64,000 nucleotides of DNA from Streptomyces sp. 35G-GA-8 (GCF_023534745.1 NZ_JAMHJQ010000002.1:442722-506721), one strand, 5' to 3'; positions 52,671-63,055 are shown, counted from the stretch's first letter. Translations and numbers: made by a program. Notes: generated by a model from the sequence alone, not told the origin.

Positions 52671-54290
52671 TTACCGCTCCCGTACCACCCGTCGCTCGTC
52701 CCACACGGGCTCCGTCGTCTCCCGTACGACCCCGTCCGAGCCGAATACCAGATACCGGTCGAAGGAGCGCGCGAACCAGCGGTCGTGGGTGACCGCGAGC
52801 ACCGTCCCGTCGTAGACCTCAAGGCCGTCCTGAAGAGCCTCCGCCGACTCCAGGTCCAGGTTGTCGGTCGGCTCGTCCAGGAGCAGCGCGGTCGTGCCGC
52901 ACAGTTCGAGGAGCAGGATCTGGAAGCGCGCCTGCTGGCCGCCCGACAGCTTCTCGAAGGGCTGGTCGCCCTGGCGCTCCAGCTCGTAACGGCGCAGCAC
53001 GCTCATCGCGCCGCCGCGGTCCTTCGCGTGCTCCGTCCACAGGATGTCGACCAGGGTGCGGCCCAGCAGCTCGGGGTGGGCGTGGGTCTGCGCGAAGTGG
53101 CCCGGTACGACCCGCGCGCCCAGCTTCCAGGTGCCGCTGTGCCGTACGTCCTCACCGGCCAGCAGCCGCAGGAAGTGGGACTTGCCGGAGCCGTTCGAAC
53201 CGAGGACCGCGACCCGCTCGCCGTAGTAGATCTCCAGCGAGAACGGCTTCATCAGCCCGGTCAGCTCCAGGTCCTCGCAGGTCACGGCCCGCACGCCGGT
53301 ACGGCCGCCCCGCAGCCGCATGGTGATCTCCTGCTCGCGCGGCGGCTCCGGCGGCGGCCCGGCGTCCTCGAATTTCTTGAAGCGCGTCTGCATCGCCCGG
53401 TAGCGCGAGGCCATGTCGGGGCTGATCGCCGCCTGCTGCCGCAGCCGGTGCACCAGCGCCTTCAGCCGGGCGTGCTCCTCGTCCCAGCGCCGCTTCAGCT
53501 CCTCGAAGCGCGCGAAGCGCTCCTTGCGCGCCTGGTGGTACGTACCGAACCCGCCGCCGTGCACCCACACGTCGGAGCCGGCCGGGCCGGGCTCCACGCT
53601 GACGATCTTCTCGGCGGCCCTGGCCAGCAGCTCCCGGTCGTGGGAGATGAAGAGGACCGTCTTACGGGTCTCCTTCAGCCGCTCCTCCAGCCACCGCTTG
53701 CCCGGCACGTCCAGATAGTTGTCCGGCTCGTCGAGCAGCAGCACCTGGTCGGGCCCGCGCAGCAGCGCCTCCAGCACCAGCCGTTTCTGCTCGCCGCCGC
53801 TCAGGGTGCGCAGCTCGCGCCACTGCGCCTTCTCGTACGGGACACCGAGCGCCGCCGTCGTGCACATGTCCCAGACCGTCTCGGCCTCGTAGCCGCGCGC
53901 CTCCGCCCAGTCGCTCAGCGCCTGCGCGTACCGCATCTGCGCGGCCTCGTCGTCGACCGTCATGATGCCGTGCTCGGCCGCGTCCACGGCCGTCGCGGCT
54001 TCCCGCACGCGCGGCTGCGCGACCGAGACCAGCAGGTCACGGACCGTGCGCTCGTCCCGTACCGACCCCACGAACTGCGACATCACACCGAGCCCGCCGC
54101 TGACCGTCACCGAGCCGCCGTGCGGCGTGAGCTCCCCCGCGATCAGCCTCAGCAGCGTGGTCTTGCCGGCGCCGTTGGCCCCGACGAGAGCGACGACGGA
54201 GCCCTCCGCGACGCGGAACGAGGCGTCGCCGAGCAGCACCCGTCCGTCGGGGAGGTAGTACTCCAGGTGCGCGGCGTCAACATGTCCCAT
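52671..54290 (-). CDS. ABC-F family ATP-binding protein
   Basis: The 539-residue protein has two ABC ATPase domains in one chain and no transmembrane segments, so it is an ABC-F ribosome-associated ATPase. Domain 1 has GANGAGKTT, LSGGEQKRL and LLLDEPDNYLD. Domain 2 has GSNGSGKSH (His after Ser), LSGGQQARF and LLLDEPTDNLD. A helical linker (about 230-320) is rich in charged residues. Some family members give antibiotic protection, others are translation factors; this one lies in a housekeeping block, favouring the latter. The start is ATG 54290 or ATG 54299; neither has a strong SD. Confidence 0.9.
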   Translation of the reverse strand: MGHVDAAHLEYYLPDGRVLLGDASFRVAEGSVVALVGANGAGKTTLLRLIAGELTPHGGSVTVSGGLGVMSQFVGSVRDERTVRDLLVSVAQPRVREAATAVDAAEHGIMTVDDEAAQMRYAQALSDWAEARGYEAETVWDMCTTAALGVPYEKAQWRELRTLSGGEQKRLVLEALLRGPDQVLLLDEPDNYLDVPGKRWLEERLKETRKTVLFISHDRELLARAAEKIVSVEPGPAGSDVWVHGGGFGTYHQARKERFARFEELKRRWDEEHARLKALVHRLRQQAAISPDMASRYRAMQTRFKKFEDAGPPPEPPREQEITMRLRGGRTGVRAVTCEDLELTGLMKPFSLEIYYGERVAVLGSNGSGKSHFLRLLAGEDVRHSGTWKLGARVVPGHFAQTHAHPELLGRTLVDILWTEHAKDRGGAMSVLRRYELERQGDQPFEKLSGGQQARFQILLLELCGTTALLLDEPTDNLDLESAEALQDGLEVYDGTVLAVTHDRWFARSFDRYLVFGSDGVVRETTEPVWDERRVVRER

Positions 54291-54370
54291 GTCCGGCATT
54301 GTCGGTGCAGGTGGCGCCGGAGCCCAATCCTTTTCGGATTCCCGGGCCGCTCCCCGGTCATCGGGCGGTC

Positions 54371-54376
54371 TAAACT
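54371..54376 (+). promoter_or_regulatory. -10 element of a probable leaderless gene
   Basis: TAAACT lies 6 nt before ATG 54383, predicting transcription from the start codon. Confidence 0.5.
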
Positions 54377-54382
54377 CGCGCC

Positions 54383-55261
54383 ATGAGCTTTGGGCAAGGG
54401 GGGCCCTCCTGGGGCGGCCCCGGTTCACCGGACCATGACCCGCACGGCACACAGACACCGGATTGGGCCGCTCTCGCGGACGCCTCCGCCGCGCGTACCC
54501 GTCGCAAACGCTGGCTGATGATCGGTGGTGGCGTGCTCGCGACCGGCGCGATAGCCGCGATCGTGGCGACCGCCGTCGTCTCCATGAACGGCGGGAACGA
54601 CCGCGGCACGGAGAACACCGCCAACGATCTGCCCACGCCCACCGATCTGCCGGACCAGAGCCCCGAGGCGGAGCCCACCTTCTCCTCGGTCCAGCCGCTG
54701 CCGCCGCCGAACCCGAAGGACTATGTCTCCGGCGCCGACAAGGACAAGGCGCCGCTGAGCGCCGACACCCTCTTCCCCGGGGACAAGCTCACGATGAGCG
54801 ACCGCGTCTACGCGAAGGGTGCCACGGCCCGCACCACCAACTGCGCCGCGGCGGCACAGGGCGCGCTCGGCTCCATCCTCGCCTCGAACAGCTGTGACCA
54901 GGTCATCCGCGCCACGTACAGCAGGGACGGGGTCGCCGTCACCGTCGGCGTCGCGGTCTTCGAGACGGAGGCGCTGGCGCTGAAGGCCAAGGACCAGGCG
55001 CAGGACGGCATCGCCTCGCTCTCCGGCGCCGGTGTGCCGACCTTCTGCCGGGCTCCCTCGATCTGCCGCAAGACCACCAACTCGTACGGCAGGTACGTCT
55101 ACTTCACGGTCGGCGGCTTCACCTCCGGCAAGAACGTCACCACGGCGGACAAGGACGTCTTCACCACCGGGGACGATGTCGCGGAGTTCGCCTTCCGCCA
55201 GATCCTCGAACGGGGCAGGGCCCAGGCGTCGGCCGCGGCCACGGCCCCCGTCGACCAGTAA
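54383..55261 (+). CDS. Membrane-anchored extracellular protein of unknown function
   Basis: The 292-residue protein has a Gly/Pro/Asp-rich cytoplasmic N-terminus (about 1-40, MSFGQGGPSWGGPGSPDHDP), a basic RTRRKR stop, one transmembrane helix (44-67) and a Pro/Thr-rich linker. An extracellular domain (about 115-280) with four Cys (TNCAAAA, NSCDQV, TFCRAPSICR) follows, probably two disulfides. The layout resembles many streptomycete type II anchored proteins. I do not recognise the domain. Leaderless expression is suggested by TAAACT 6 nt upstream of the ATG. It is divergent from the ABC-F gene and followed by the glycosyltransferase gene. Confidence 0.82.
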   Translation: MSFGQGGPSWGGPGSPDHDPHGTQTPDWAALADASAARTRRKRWLMIGGGVLATGAIAAIVATAVVSMNGGNDRGTENTANDLPTPTDLPDQSPEAEPTFSSVQPLPPPNPKDYVSGADKDKAPLSADTLFPGDKLTMSDRVYAKGATARTTNCAAAAQGALGSILASNSCDQVIRATYSRDGVAVTVGVAVFETEALALKAKDQAQDGIASLSGAGVPTFCRAPSICRKTTNSYGRYVYFTVGGFTSGKNVTTADKDVFTTGDDVAEFAFRQILERGRAQASAAATAPVDQ

Positions 55262-55390
55262 CCCGGTCCCGGCCCCACAGCCCCCGCCCGCGCGCGCCGT
55301 GGCCGTTCCCCGGCACGGCGCGTGCTCCGCGCTGTGTACAGTCTGCGCAACTTGTGGGGCGCTGGTGAACGCACAGAGGACGTGGGGTGG

Positions 55391-58300
55391 ATGGCGGTCA
55401 AAGTCACCGTGGTGGTTCCGACGTACAACTCGGGAATCCACATCGAGCCGCTGGTCGGGTCGCTGCTCGGGCAGACCCTGCCCAGCGACGAGTTCGAGGT
55501 GCTCTTCGTCGACGACGGCTCGACCGACGAGACCCCGGAGCGGCTGGCGGCCCTGGTCGCCGAGCACGACCACTTCCGGATGGAGCGCATTCCCAACTCG
55601 GGCTGGCCGGGAAAGCCGCGCAACATCGGCGTGGAGCGGGCGAACGGTCAGTACGTGCAGTTCGCCGACCACGACGACCGGCTCGCGCCCGAGGCGCTGG
55701 AGCGGCTGTACGGCATGGCCGCGCGCAACGACTCCGACATCGTCATCGGCAAGGTCGCCAGCAACTTCCGCAGCCGGGGCGTCCCGTACGGTCTGATGAC
55801 CCGGACCCGGGAGAGCTGCACGGTGCGGGACGCGCCGCTCATCGACAGCCTCACCCCGCACAAGATGTTCCGGACCGCGTTCCTGCGCGAACACGGCATC
55901 GCGCACCCCGAGGGGCCCTGGATCCTGGAGGACCAGCTCTTCATGGTCCGCGCCTATCTCAAGGCGTCCGTGGTCTCCGTCCTGGGCGACTACGTCTGCT
56001 ACGCGTACTGGGCCCGTGAGGACGCCGAGAACGCCGGTACGGCCGCCATGGACCCGCGCCGTTACTACGGGAATCTCCGCGAGGTCATGGCGACCGTCGT
56101 CGCGGGCACCGAGCCGGGGCCCGAGCGCGACCGGCTCCTGCGCCGCTTCTACCGGGTGGAGATGCTGCACCGGCTGGGCGAGCCGCCCAAGGGCCTGCTG
56201 GTCGACCCGCCGTTCCGGGACGACCCGTTCGCGGTGGTGCGCGAGCTGGCCGAGGAGTTCATGACGGACGGCGTGCACACGGGGCTGGCCGCCGTACAGC
56301 GGACCAGGTCGGCCCTGCTCCGGGAGAACAGACCGGCGGAACTGACCGAGTTCACCCGCAGGCAGACGGATCTCGCCGCGCGCTGCGCGATCGAGCGTGC
56401 GGACTGGAGCCGGGACCGGTTCAAGGCGTCGTTCACCGCCCGGTTCGCGGGCGAACCCGGCCCCGACGGCGCCCACGACGGGTCCGGTCTGCTGCTGGCC
56501 CGGCGCGGCGACCGGTACTTCCTCGCGCCCGCCCTGACGGACGGTGTCCTGTCCGAACCCGTCGATGTGACCGACGAGTTGAAGTCCTTCAGGGCCGATG
56601 TGCTGCTGCGCCACGCGGAGACCGCGCATGTGTGGCTCCCCGACCGCGAGACGTCTCTGGTCCTGGAGGAGGAGCCCGTCCCGGACGGCCTCGTCGGCGC
56701 CGTGCCCGAGGGCACCGTGCTCGTACGGCCCGTCGTCCGCGGCACCCTCGCCGTCGACCCGCTGCGCGGCGCGGGCGGCGGGCCCCTCGCCGAGGGCGTC
56801 TGGGAGGTGCAGATCAGGCTCATGGGCGCGGGCTTCGACCGGTACACACGGCTCGGCGGGGACACGGCGCCCGGGGAGGTGGCTCTGCCCGGCCCGGAGA
56901 TCCTCGGCGGACACGAGATCACCGGCGCGCTCACCGAGGACGGGCTGACCCTGACCGTACGCGCGACCGACGCGGTGCCGGGTCCCCGGCCGCCGAAGGT
57001 CAGCGTCGTCGTACCCACCGCCGGGGCGGCGCCCGAGGCCGTGGAGACCACCCTCGCCTCACTCGCCGCCCAGACCCTGCCGGCGGAGGACATCGAGGTG
57101 ATCACCGTGCCGGACGCGGCGCCGGGCAACGATCCCCGTAACACCGGGACCGACACCGCGACCGGCCAGTACGTGCTGTACATGGAGCCGGGCGACCGGC
57201 TCGGCACGGAAGCCCTTGAGCGGATGTACGCGTACGGCATCGAGCACGACGCCGACATCGTCGCCGGGAAACTCGCGGGCAAGGGCCGCGCCGTCCCCCG
57301 CGAGCTGTTCGTACGGGACCGGCCGCGCGCCACCCTCGCCAAGGACCCGCTGGCCGACAGCCTGACCGCCAACAAGCTGTTCGACCGCGCCTTCCTCGAC
57401 GGGCACGGGATGCGCGACGGGCACGGGCCGCTCGACGGGCAGGGGCTGCGCTTCCCCGTCGGCGGCGGGCAGCTGGCCGAGCAGGCGTTCACCGCCGAGG
57501 CCACCCTCCGGGCGGGCCGCACCGCCGTCCTCGGCAGCTATGTCTGCTACCACTACGGTCCGGCCGGCGCGGGCCCCGCCCTACCGCCCGGGGAGTTCTA
57601 CCCCGAGCTGCGCGCCCTGCTGAAGACCGTCGACGGCCTCGTCGGGCCCGGGGCGGCGCGCGACCGGCTGCACCGGCGCTGGCTGCGCGTGGAGATCCTG
57701 GACCGGCTGAGCGGCAAGCGCCTGCTCGACCTGGACGAGGAGGCGCGGCACGAGCTGTTCCGGGCGATCCGCGCGGTCGTCGTGGACGGCATCTCGGACA
57801 CGTCGGTGGCCGGTCTGCCCGCCGCGCGCCGGGTGGCCGTCGGGCTGATCACCGACGACCGGCTCGACGATCTGGTGGCGCTCGCCGCCTGGGAGTCCTC
57901 CGTCGTCTGCCACGCGCGGCTGGACGCGCTGTCCTGGCTGAACGACGGCGGCGGTCTGCGGGTGGCCTTCACGGGCGAGCTGCACGGCGCCGACGGACCG
58001 CTGGGCGTCACCGACACCGGTACGGATCAGGAGGCGCTGGCACCGGCCGGTCTCTCCCCTGCCCTGCGGGACCGGCTCGCCCGCGAACCGCTCACCGGCG
58101 GCGCCTCCCCCGCCAAGGCGTCCGTCGTCCTCGTCCTGCGCGAACGCGCCAGCGGCGCCGAGTACCGGCTGCCCACGAAGACCACCGTCTTCCGCCCCGA
58201 AGGCGTGCTGAGCATCGCCGGGACGGCCCGGCTCGACCTCGCCACGGCGCTGGACGGCGCCGCGCTCGGCGACGGCGTCTGGGATCTGTCCGTACGCCTG

Positions 58301-58552
58301 ACCGCGCTCGGCTGGACGAAGTCGGCGCGGCTCGGCTCCCGGCGCGGCCCCGAGGTGCCGGAACAGCTCACGGCCGTGCCGCACCCGACCGCGCGGGACC
58401 GCCGTGTCACGCCGTACTGGACCAATCCGCAGCGCGATCTGTCCCTGCGCGTCGCGGTGCCCGAGCCGGAGCCCGCTCCCCATGCGCGGGCCACGCCGGC
58501 GCCCGCGCCGGGACCGCTGCGCCGCCTCGCCCGGCGGCTGCGGCGGGGCTGA
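55391..58552 (+). CDS. Tandem GT2 glycosyltransferase with degenerate second catalytic unit
   Basis: The 1053-residue protein begins with an intact GT-A family 2 domain: VTVVVPTYNSG, VLFVDDGSTDETP (41-49), the metal-binding DHDD (93-96) and the base motif LEDQLFM. It is followed at about 410-530 by a beta-rich module with EGVWEVQIRL. From about 535 the pattern repeats: SVVVPTAGA, QTLPAEDIEV, NTGTDTATGQYVLYMEPGD, then a second beta module with DGVWDLSVRL. The second unit lacks the DDGS and DxD motifs, so it is probably non-catalytic. There are no membrane helices; the tail is very basic (RRLARRLRRG). Resemblance to teichoic-acid-type transferases suggests a wall or capsule polymer substrate. 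Confidence 0.87.
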   Translation: MAVKVTVVVPTYNSGIHIEPLVGSLLGQTLPSDEFEVLFVDDGSTDETPERLAALVAEHDHFRMERIPNSGWPGKPRNIGVERANGQYVQFADHDDRLAPEALERLYGMAARNDSDIVIGKVASNFRSRGVPYGLMTRTRESCTVRDAPLIDSLTPHKMFRTAFLREHGIAHPEGPWILEDQLFMVRAYLKASVVSVLGDYVCYAYWAREDAENAGTAAMDPRRYYGNLREVMATVVAGTEPGPERDRLLRRFYRVEMLHRLGEPPKGLLVDPPFRDDPFAVVRELAEEFMTDGVHTGLAAVQRTRSALLRENRPAELTEFTRRQTDLAARCAIERADWSRDRFKASFTARFAGEPGPDGAHDGSGLLLARRGDRYFLAPALTDGVLSEPVDVTDELKSFRADVLLRHAETAHVWLPDRETSLVLEEEPVPDGLVGAVPEGTVLVRPVVRGTLAVDPLRGAGGGPLAEGVWEVQIRLMGAGFDRYTRLGGDTAPGEVALPGPEILGGHEITGALTEDGLTLTVRATDAVPGPRPPKVSVVVPTAGAAPEAVETTLASLAAQTLPAEDIEVITVPDAAPGNDPRNTGTDTATGQYVLYMEPGDRLGTEALERMYAYGIEHDADIVAGKLAGKGRAVPRELFVRDRPRATLAKDPLADSLTANKLFDRAFLDGHGMRDGHGPLDGQGLRFPVGGGQLAEQAFTAEATLRAGRTAVLGSYVCYHYGPAGAGPALPPGEFYPELRALLKTVDGLVGPGAARDRLHRRWLRVEILDRLSGKRLLDLDEEARHELFRAIRAVVVDGISDTSVAGLPAARRVAVGLITDDRLDDLVALAAWESSVVCHARLDALSWLNDGGGLRVAFTGELHGADGPLGVTDTGTDQEALAPAGLSPALRDRLAREPLTGGASPAKASVVLVLRERASGAEYRLPTKTTVFRPEGVLSIAGTARLDLATALDGAALGDGVWDLSVRLTALGWTKSARLGSRRGPEVPEQLTAVPHPTARDRRVTPYWTNPQRDLSLRVAVPEPEPAPHARATPAPAPGPLRRLARRLRRG

Positions 58553-58574
58553 ACTCAGCCCGGCGGGGCCGAGC

Positions 58575-59468
58575 TCAGCAGCAGCCCGCGTCCCCGCCGC
58601 CGTCCCCGTCCCCGTTCAGGTTCGCGCCCAGCGTCCGCTTGTTGCGTGCCGCGCGGTTCCGCTCGCCCAGCAGTTCGTCGGCCGGATAGCCGACCTCCTC
58701 CAGGGTGAGCCCGTGCGGCCGTACGACATGCACCGCCGAGTCGCGCACCCCCGCCGCCAGCACCTTCGCCGGCCACTCCACGGGCCGGTGCCCGTCGCCC
58801 ACGAACAGCAGCGCGCCCACCAGCGAGCGCACCATGTTGTGGCAGAAGGCATCGGCCCGCACGGTCGCGGTGATCACCCCGTGCGCGTCACGCTCCCACT
58901 CCAGCCGCTGGAGCGTACGGATGGTCGTCGCGCCCTCGCGCCGCTTGCAGTACGCCGCGAAGTCGTGCTCGCCGCGCAGCCCCGCGGACGCCGCGTTCAT
59001 CGCCGCCACGTCCAACGGCCAGTCGTGCCACAGCACATGACCGCGCAGCAGCGGATCGACACCCCCGGGATGGTCGGTCACGCGGTACGCGTAGCGCCGC
59101 CAGACGGCCGAGAAGCGCGCGTTGAAGCCCGGGGGCGCCTCGGTGACCTTCCAGACCCGTACGTCATGGCTGAGCCGCCCCGCGAGCCGCCGCAGCAGCC
59201 GCTCCCGGTGCTCGGCCCACACGTCGTCCGGCAGATCGACATGCGCGACCTGTCCGCGCGCGTGCACACCCGCGTCCGTACGTCCGGCGACGGTCAGCTC
59301 GTACGTACGCGACGACCGCGTCACCGTACGCAGCGCGTCCTCGATCTCGCCCTGTACGGTCCGCCGGGTCCGCTGCCTCGCCCAGCCGGAGAAGTCCTTG
59401 CCGTCGTACGACAGGTCAAGACGTATCCGTACGTGTCCGGGCGCCGCGCCCTCGATGTCCTCGCTCAC
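58575..59468 (-). CDS. truA: tRNA pseudouridine(38-40) synthase
   Basis: The 297-residue TruA has [19 protein letters not shown], the catalytic Asp in [16 protein letters not shown], and [19 protein letters not shown]. It converts U38-40 in tRNA anticodon arms. The C-terminal tail is Asn/Gly/Asp-rich and ends in CC. GTG 59468 lies within a duplicated CACCTGACC sequence whose complement supplies AGGTGGG as SD. It follows rplQ on the same strand (118-nt gap) and is convergent with the glycosyltransferase gene. Confidence 0.95.
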   Translation of the reverse strand: MSEDIEGAAPGHVRIRLDLSYDGKDFSGWARQRTRRTVQGEIEDALRTVTRSSRTYELTVAGRTDAGVHARGQVAHVDLPDDVWAEHRERLLRRLAGRLSHDVRVWKVTEAPPGFNARFSAVWRRYAYRVTDHPGGVDPLLRGHVLWHDWPLDVAAMNAASAGLRGEHDFAAYCKRREGATTIRTLQRLEWERDAHGVITATVRADAFCHNMVRSLVGALLFVGDGHRPVEWPAKVLAAGVRDSAVHVVRPHGLTLEEVGYPADELLGERNRAARNKRTLGANLNGDGDGGGDAGCC

Positions 59469-59510
59469 CTGACCCACCTGACTCACGTGCTCCACCTGAC
59501 CCACCTGACA
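59466..59510. repeat. Duplicated 17-bp sequence at the truA start
   Basis: CACCTGACCCACCTGAC occurs at 59466-59482 and again at 59493-59509, each copy itself an internal near-duplication. It covers the truA start codon and SD region. Confidence 0.7.
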
Positions 59511-59586
59511 CACCCGTCAGCGTTTTCCATACAGAACGGGCCCGCCCCCCAGAGGGAGCGGACCCGTCCGTCAGTCGTCAGAACGC

Positions 59587-60093
59587 TCAGGCGTCCTTGG
59601 ACTCCGACTCGGCCTCGGCGGCCGGCTTGGCGTCCTCGACGGCCTCGGCCGGAGCCTCGTCCTTCTTGAGGGCGTCTTCCTTGACCGCGCGCTTCGTCGC
59701 CGCCTCGGCCTCACCGGTGGCCTGCTGCGCCACGGTCAGGGCCTCGACCAGCTCGATGACCGCCATCGGGGCGTTGTCGCCACGACGGTTGCCGATCTTG
59801 GTGATGCGCGTGTAACCACCGGGGCGGTTCTCGTACCGCGGGGCGATCTCGGTGAAGAGCGTGTGGACGACGCTCTTGTCCGTGATCGACTGCAGCACCA
59901 GACGACGGTTGTGGATGTCGCCCTTCTTCGCCTTGGTGATGAAACGCTCCGCGATCGGGCGCAGGCGGCGGGCCTTGGCCTCGGTCGTGGTGATGCGGCC
60001 GTGCTCGAAGAGCGACTTCGCGAGGTTCGCGAGGAGCAGCTTCTCGTGCGCGGCGCTGCCGCCCAGACGGGCACCCTTGGCGGGCTTCGGCAT
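59587..60093 (-). CDS. rplQ: 50S ribosomal protein L17
   Basis: The 168-residue L17 has the conserved core [40 protein letters not shown] and [23 protein letters not shown]-terminal Glu/Ala/Lys-rich extension of about 50 residues beyond the E. coli length is usual in actinobacteria. It follows rpoA by 102 nt in the alpha operon. Confidence 0.98.
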   Translation of the reverse strand: MPKPAKGARLGGSAAHEKLLLANLAKSLFEHGRITTTEAKARRLRPIAERFITKAKKGDIHNRRLVLQSITDKSVVHTLFTEIAPRYENRPGGYTRITKIGNRRGDNAPMAVIELVEALTVAQQATGEAEAATKRAVKEDALKKDEAPAEAVEDAKPAAEAESESKDA

Positions 60094-60195
60094 GGTGTAT
60101 CTCCTTGTGTCTGCACCGGCCGTATCAGGTACCGGTGTCAGTTCCCGGACGGGCGATCGCCCGCCGGAACCCGGAGCTCACGCTCCGGAGGCGGT

Positions 60196-61218
60196 TCAGT
60201 ACTGCTCGGTCTCCACGAACCCGGCGTCCGCGTCGTCGTCGGCGCCGAAGGCGTCAGCGGCGGCGGTCGGGTCGAATCCGGGCGGGCTGTCCTTGAGGGC
60301 CAGGCCCATGCCGGCCAGCTTCGCCTTGACCTCGTCGATCGACTTGGCACCGAAGTTACGGATGTCGAGCAGATCGGCCTCGGAGCGCGCCACCAGTTCA
60401 CCCACGGAGTGGATGCCCTCGCGCTTGAGGCAGTTGTACGACCGAACGGTGAGCTCCAGCTCCTCGATCGGCAGGGCGAGATCGGCGGCGAGCGCCGCGT
60501 CCGTCGGCGACGGGCCCATGTCGATGCCCTCGGCGTCGATGTTGAGCTCGCGCGCCAGACCGAACAGCTCGACCAGCGTCTTACCGGCGGACGCCATGGC
60601 GTCACGCGGCCGCATGGCCTGCTTGGTCTCGACGTCGACGATCAGCTTGTCGAAGTCGGTGCGCTGCTCGACACGGGTCGCCTCGACCTTGTACGTGACC
60701 TTGAGCACCGGCGAGTAGATGGAGTCGACCGGAATCCGGCCGATCTCCTGGCCCACCTGCTTGTTCTGGACGGCGGAGACATAGCCGCGACCGCGCTCGA
60801 CGGTCAGCTCCATCTCCAGCTTGCCCTTGCCGTTCAGCGTCGCGAGCACGAGGTCGGGGTTGTGGACCTCGACACCGGCCGGCGGGGCGATGTCAGCGGC
60901 CGTGACCAGGCCGGGGCCCTGCTTGCGCAGGTACATCACGACCGGCTCGTCGTGCTCCGAGGAGACGACCAGCTGCTTGATGTTCAGGATGAGGTCGGTG
61001 ACGTCCTCCTTGACGCCCGGCACGGTGGTGAACTCGTGCAGGACACCGTCGATCCGGATCGACGTGACCGCCGCGCCGGGGATCGAGGAGAGGAGCGTAC
61101 GCCGAAGGGAGTTGCCGAGCGTGTAGCCGAAGCCCGGCTCCAGCGGCTCGATCACGAACCGCGAGCGGTATTCGTCGACGACCTCTTCGGTCAGCGAGGG
61201 ACGCTGAGCGATAAGCAT
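60196..61218 (-). CDS. rpoA: RNA polymerase alpha subunit
   Basis: The 340-residue alpha subunit has the N-terminal dimerisation domain ([43 protein letters not shown]), a flexible linker, and the C-terminal DNA-binding domain (about 245-320) with [21 protein letters not shown] and [14 protein letters not shown]. It assembles RNA polymerase and contacts regulators, including those encoded nearby. It is preceded by rpsK; rpsD, which separates them in Mycobacterium, is absent here. Confidence 0.98.
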   Translation of the reverse strand: MLIAQRPSLTEEVVDEYRSRFVIEPLEPGFGYTLGNSLRRTLLSSIPGAAVTSIRIDGVLHEFTTVPGVKEDVTDLILNIKQLVVSSEHDEPVVMYLRKQGPGLVTAADIAPPAGVEVHNPDLVLATLNGKGKLEMELTVERGRGYVSAVQNKQVGQEIGRIPVDSIYSPVLKVTYKVEATRVEQRTDFDKLIVDVETKQAMRPRDAMASAGKTLVELFGLARELNIDAEGIDMGPSPTDAALAADLALPIEELELTVRSYNCLKREGIHSVGELVARSEADLLDIRNFGAKSIDEVKAKLAGMGLALKDSPPGFDPTAAADAFGADDDADAGFVETEQY

Positions 61219-61334
61219 GGTTCATGCCTCCAGTCTTGGCACCCGCTATTTGATGCCAACAGAACAAGGGTACGGGCGGCACGGCACCGAAGCGCCGTAC
61301 CGCCCGCGAGCCGTTCCCCTGCGCGGGGAAAGGG

Positions 61335-61739
61335 TCAGACGCGGCGGCGCTTCGGGGGGCGGCAGCCGTTGTGCGGGGTGGGGGTGACGTCCTGGATCGA
61401 GCCCACCTCCAGGCCGGTGGCCTGGAGCGAACGGATCGCGGTCTCACGGCCGGAGCCGGGACCCTTGACGAAGACGTCGACCTTGCGCATGCCGTGCTCC
61501 TGCGCGCGGCGGGCGGCCGACTCGGCGGCCATCTGCGCGGCGAAGGGGGTGGACTTGCGCGAGCCCTTGAAGCCGACGTGGCCGGCGGAGGCCCAGGAGA
61601 TCACATTGCCCGAGGGGTCGGTGATCGAGACGATCGTGTTGTTGAACGTGCTCTTGATGTGGGCGTGCCCGTGAGCGACGTTCTTCTTTTCCTTGCGGCG
61701 CACCTTCTTGGCAGCGCCCTGACGACCCTTGGGGGGCAT
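61335..61739 (-). CDS. rpsK: 30S ribosomal protein S11
   Basis: The 134-residue S11 has [39 protein letters not shown] and [18 protein letters not shown], all family hallmarks with standard length. GGAGAAAT lies before the ATG. It lies 65 nt after rpsM and 116 nt before rpoA. Confidence 0.98.
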   Translation of the reverse strand: MPPKGRQGAAKKVRRKEKKNVAHGHAHIKSTFNNTIVSITDPSGNVISWASAGHVGFKGSRKSTPFAAQMAAESAARRAQEHGMRKVDVFVKGPGSGRETAIRSLQATGLEVGSIQDVTPTPHNGCRPPKRRRV

Positions 61740-61804
61740 CTATTTCTCCTACAGGGAGGTGGTCGGTCCTACAGCGAAGACCGCTGATGAGCGTCCGCTG
61801 AGGA

Positions 61805-62185
61805 CTACTTCTTGCCCGGCTTCTTCTTACCGGCGATGGCGCGACGCGGGCCCTTGCGGGTACGAGCGTTCGTGCTGGTGCGCTGTCCGTGCACCGGCAG
61901 GCCACGGCGGTGACGCAGACCCTGGTAGCAGCCGATCTCCACCTTGCGGCGGATGTCGGCGGCGATCTCGCGACGGAGGTCACCCTCGGTCTTGAGGTTG
62001 GCGTCCACGTACTCGCGGATCTTGACGAGGTCTTCCTCGGCAAGGTCGCGGACACGGATGTTCGGGTCGACGCCAACGGCGGCGAGGGTCTCCTTGGACC
62101 GGGTGCGCCCGATACCGAAGACGTAGGTGAGGGCGACCTCGACGCGCTTGTCGCGCGGGAGGTCAACGCCTGCGAGGCGTGCCAT
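61805..62185 (-). CDS. rpsM: 30S ribosomal protein S13
   Basis: The 126-residue S13 has [34 protein letters not shown], the H2TH region, [19 protein letters not shown] and [18 protein letters not shown]. The length is standard. It follows rpmJ by 196 nt, an unusually long gap for this operon, in which I saw no gene. Confidence 0.98.
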   Translation of the reverse strand: MARLAGVDLPRDKRVEVALTYVFGIGRTRSKETLAAVGVDPNIRVRDLAEEDLVKIREYVDANLKTEGDLRREIAADIRRKVEIGCYQGLRHRRGLPVHGQRTSTNARTRKGPRRAIAGKKKPGKK

Positions 62186-62381
62186 TCATGGCTCCAGATG
62201 ATGTCGGAGGTCTTCCGCAGTGTCGTTCCCGGCTGCCGGTCCCTCCCTCTACGGGAGCGATACGGTCCGGGTCCCCGGCCTCCGCCGGAGGTGTCGGTCC
62301 CACCGCGTGGGAGCCGGACACTGCGTCATTACGATTTTGCTCGCGTCGCGCGAAGTACTGCGAGAGGCAGGTGGTCTTGCG

Positions 62382-62495
62382 TCAGCCCTGGCGCTGCTTG
62401 TGGCGCAGGTTGTCGCAGATGACCATGACCCGGCCGTGACGGCGGATCACCTTGCACTTGTCGCAGATCTTCTTGACGCTCGGCTTGACCTTCAT
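62382..62495 (-). CDS. rpmJ: 50S ribosomal protein L36
   Basis: The 37-residue L36 reads [20 protein letters not shown], then [17 protein letters not shown]. The four zinc ligands Cys11, Cys14, Cys27 and His32 are present, so this is the zinc-binding C+ form rather than the zinc-independent paralogue. It lies 55 nt after infA. Confidence 0.98.
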   Translation of the reverse strand: MKVKPSVKKICDKCKVIRRHGRVMVICDNLRHKQRQG

Positions 62496-62550
62496 GGGAT
62501 TGAGGTTCTCCGGGTCAGTGCGGGCACCCCGTGAGGGATGTCAGCAAGAT

Positions 62551-62772
62551 CTACTTGTATCGGTAGACGATCCGGCCACGCGTCAGGTCGTACGGAGACA
62601 GCTCCACCACGACCCGGTCATCGGGGAGGATACGGATGTAGTGCATCCGCATCTTGCCGCTGATGTGCGCGAGGACCTTGTGACCGTTCTGCAGCTCCAC
62701 CTTGAACATGGCGTTCGGGAGGGACTCGATCACGGTGCCCTCAATTTCGATGGCACCTTGCTTCTTGGCCAC
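62551..62772 (-). CDS. infA: Translation initiation factor IF-1
   Basis: The 73-residue IF-1 ([20 protein letters not shown], then [20 protein letters not shown]) is a single OB-fold protein that binds the 30S A site during initiation. The start is GTG 62772, giving the standard family length. It heads the infA-rpmJ-rpsM-rpsK-rpoA-rplQ unit and is separated from map by 283 nt, with a candidate -10 at 62853-62858. Confidence 0.98.
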   Translation of the reverse strand: MAKKQGAIEIEGTVIESLPNAMFKVELQNGHKVLAHISGKMRMHYIRILPDDRVVVELSPYDLTRGRIVYRYK

Positions 62773-62852
62773 GCTTCGCCCTTCGAATCGGCTACCTTGA
62801 TCGATTCTGGCAGCCGCATGAGGACACACGGGTACACCAGAGCCGACGCGTC

Positions 62853-62858
62853 AGTCTA
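62853..62858 (-). promoter_or_regulatory. Candidate -10 of the infA operon
   Basis: TAGACT on the minus strand lies about 80 nt before infA in an otherwise gene-free 283-nt gap (62773-63055). A -35 is not clear. Confidence 0.4.
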
Positions 62859-63055
62859 CGGGAGCGCACTCGAAAAGACGAATCCGTTCAGTTTGCCCAC
62901 CGGGGGAGATTCTTAAGCGCCCGCCCTGGAGCGCCCTACCTAGGCCAGCGGGCCTGCTCTCTCACCGCCCCGCTCGCGGGCTCGGCGCCGGGGCGCCTCA
63001 CAGGCTTCGCACGGCTGCGTCGGCCTCCGGCCGCCGGATACAGCGACCCCGACAT

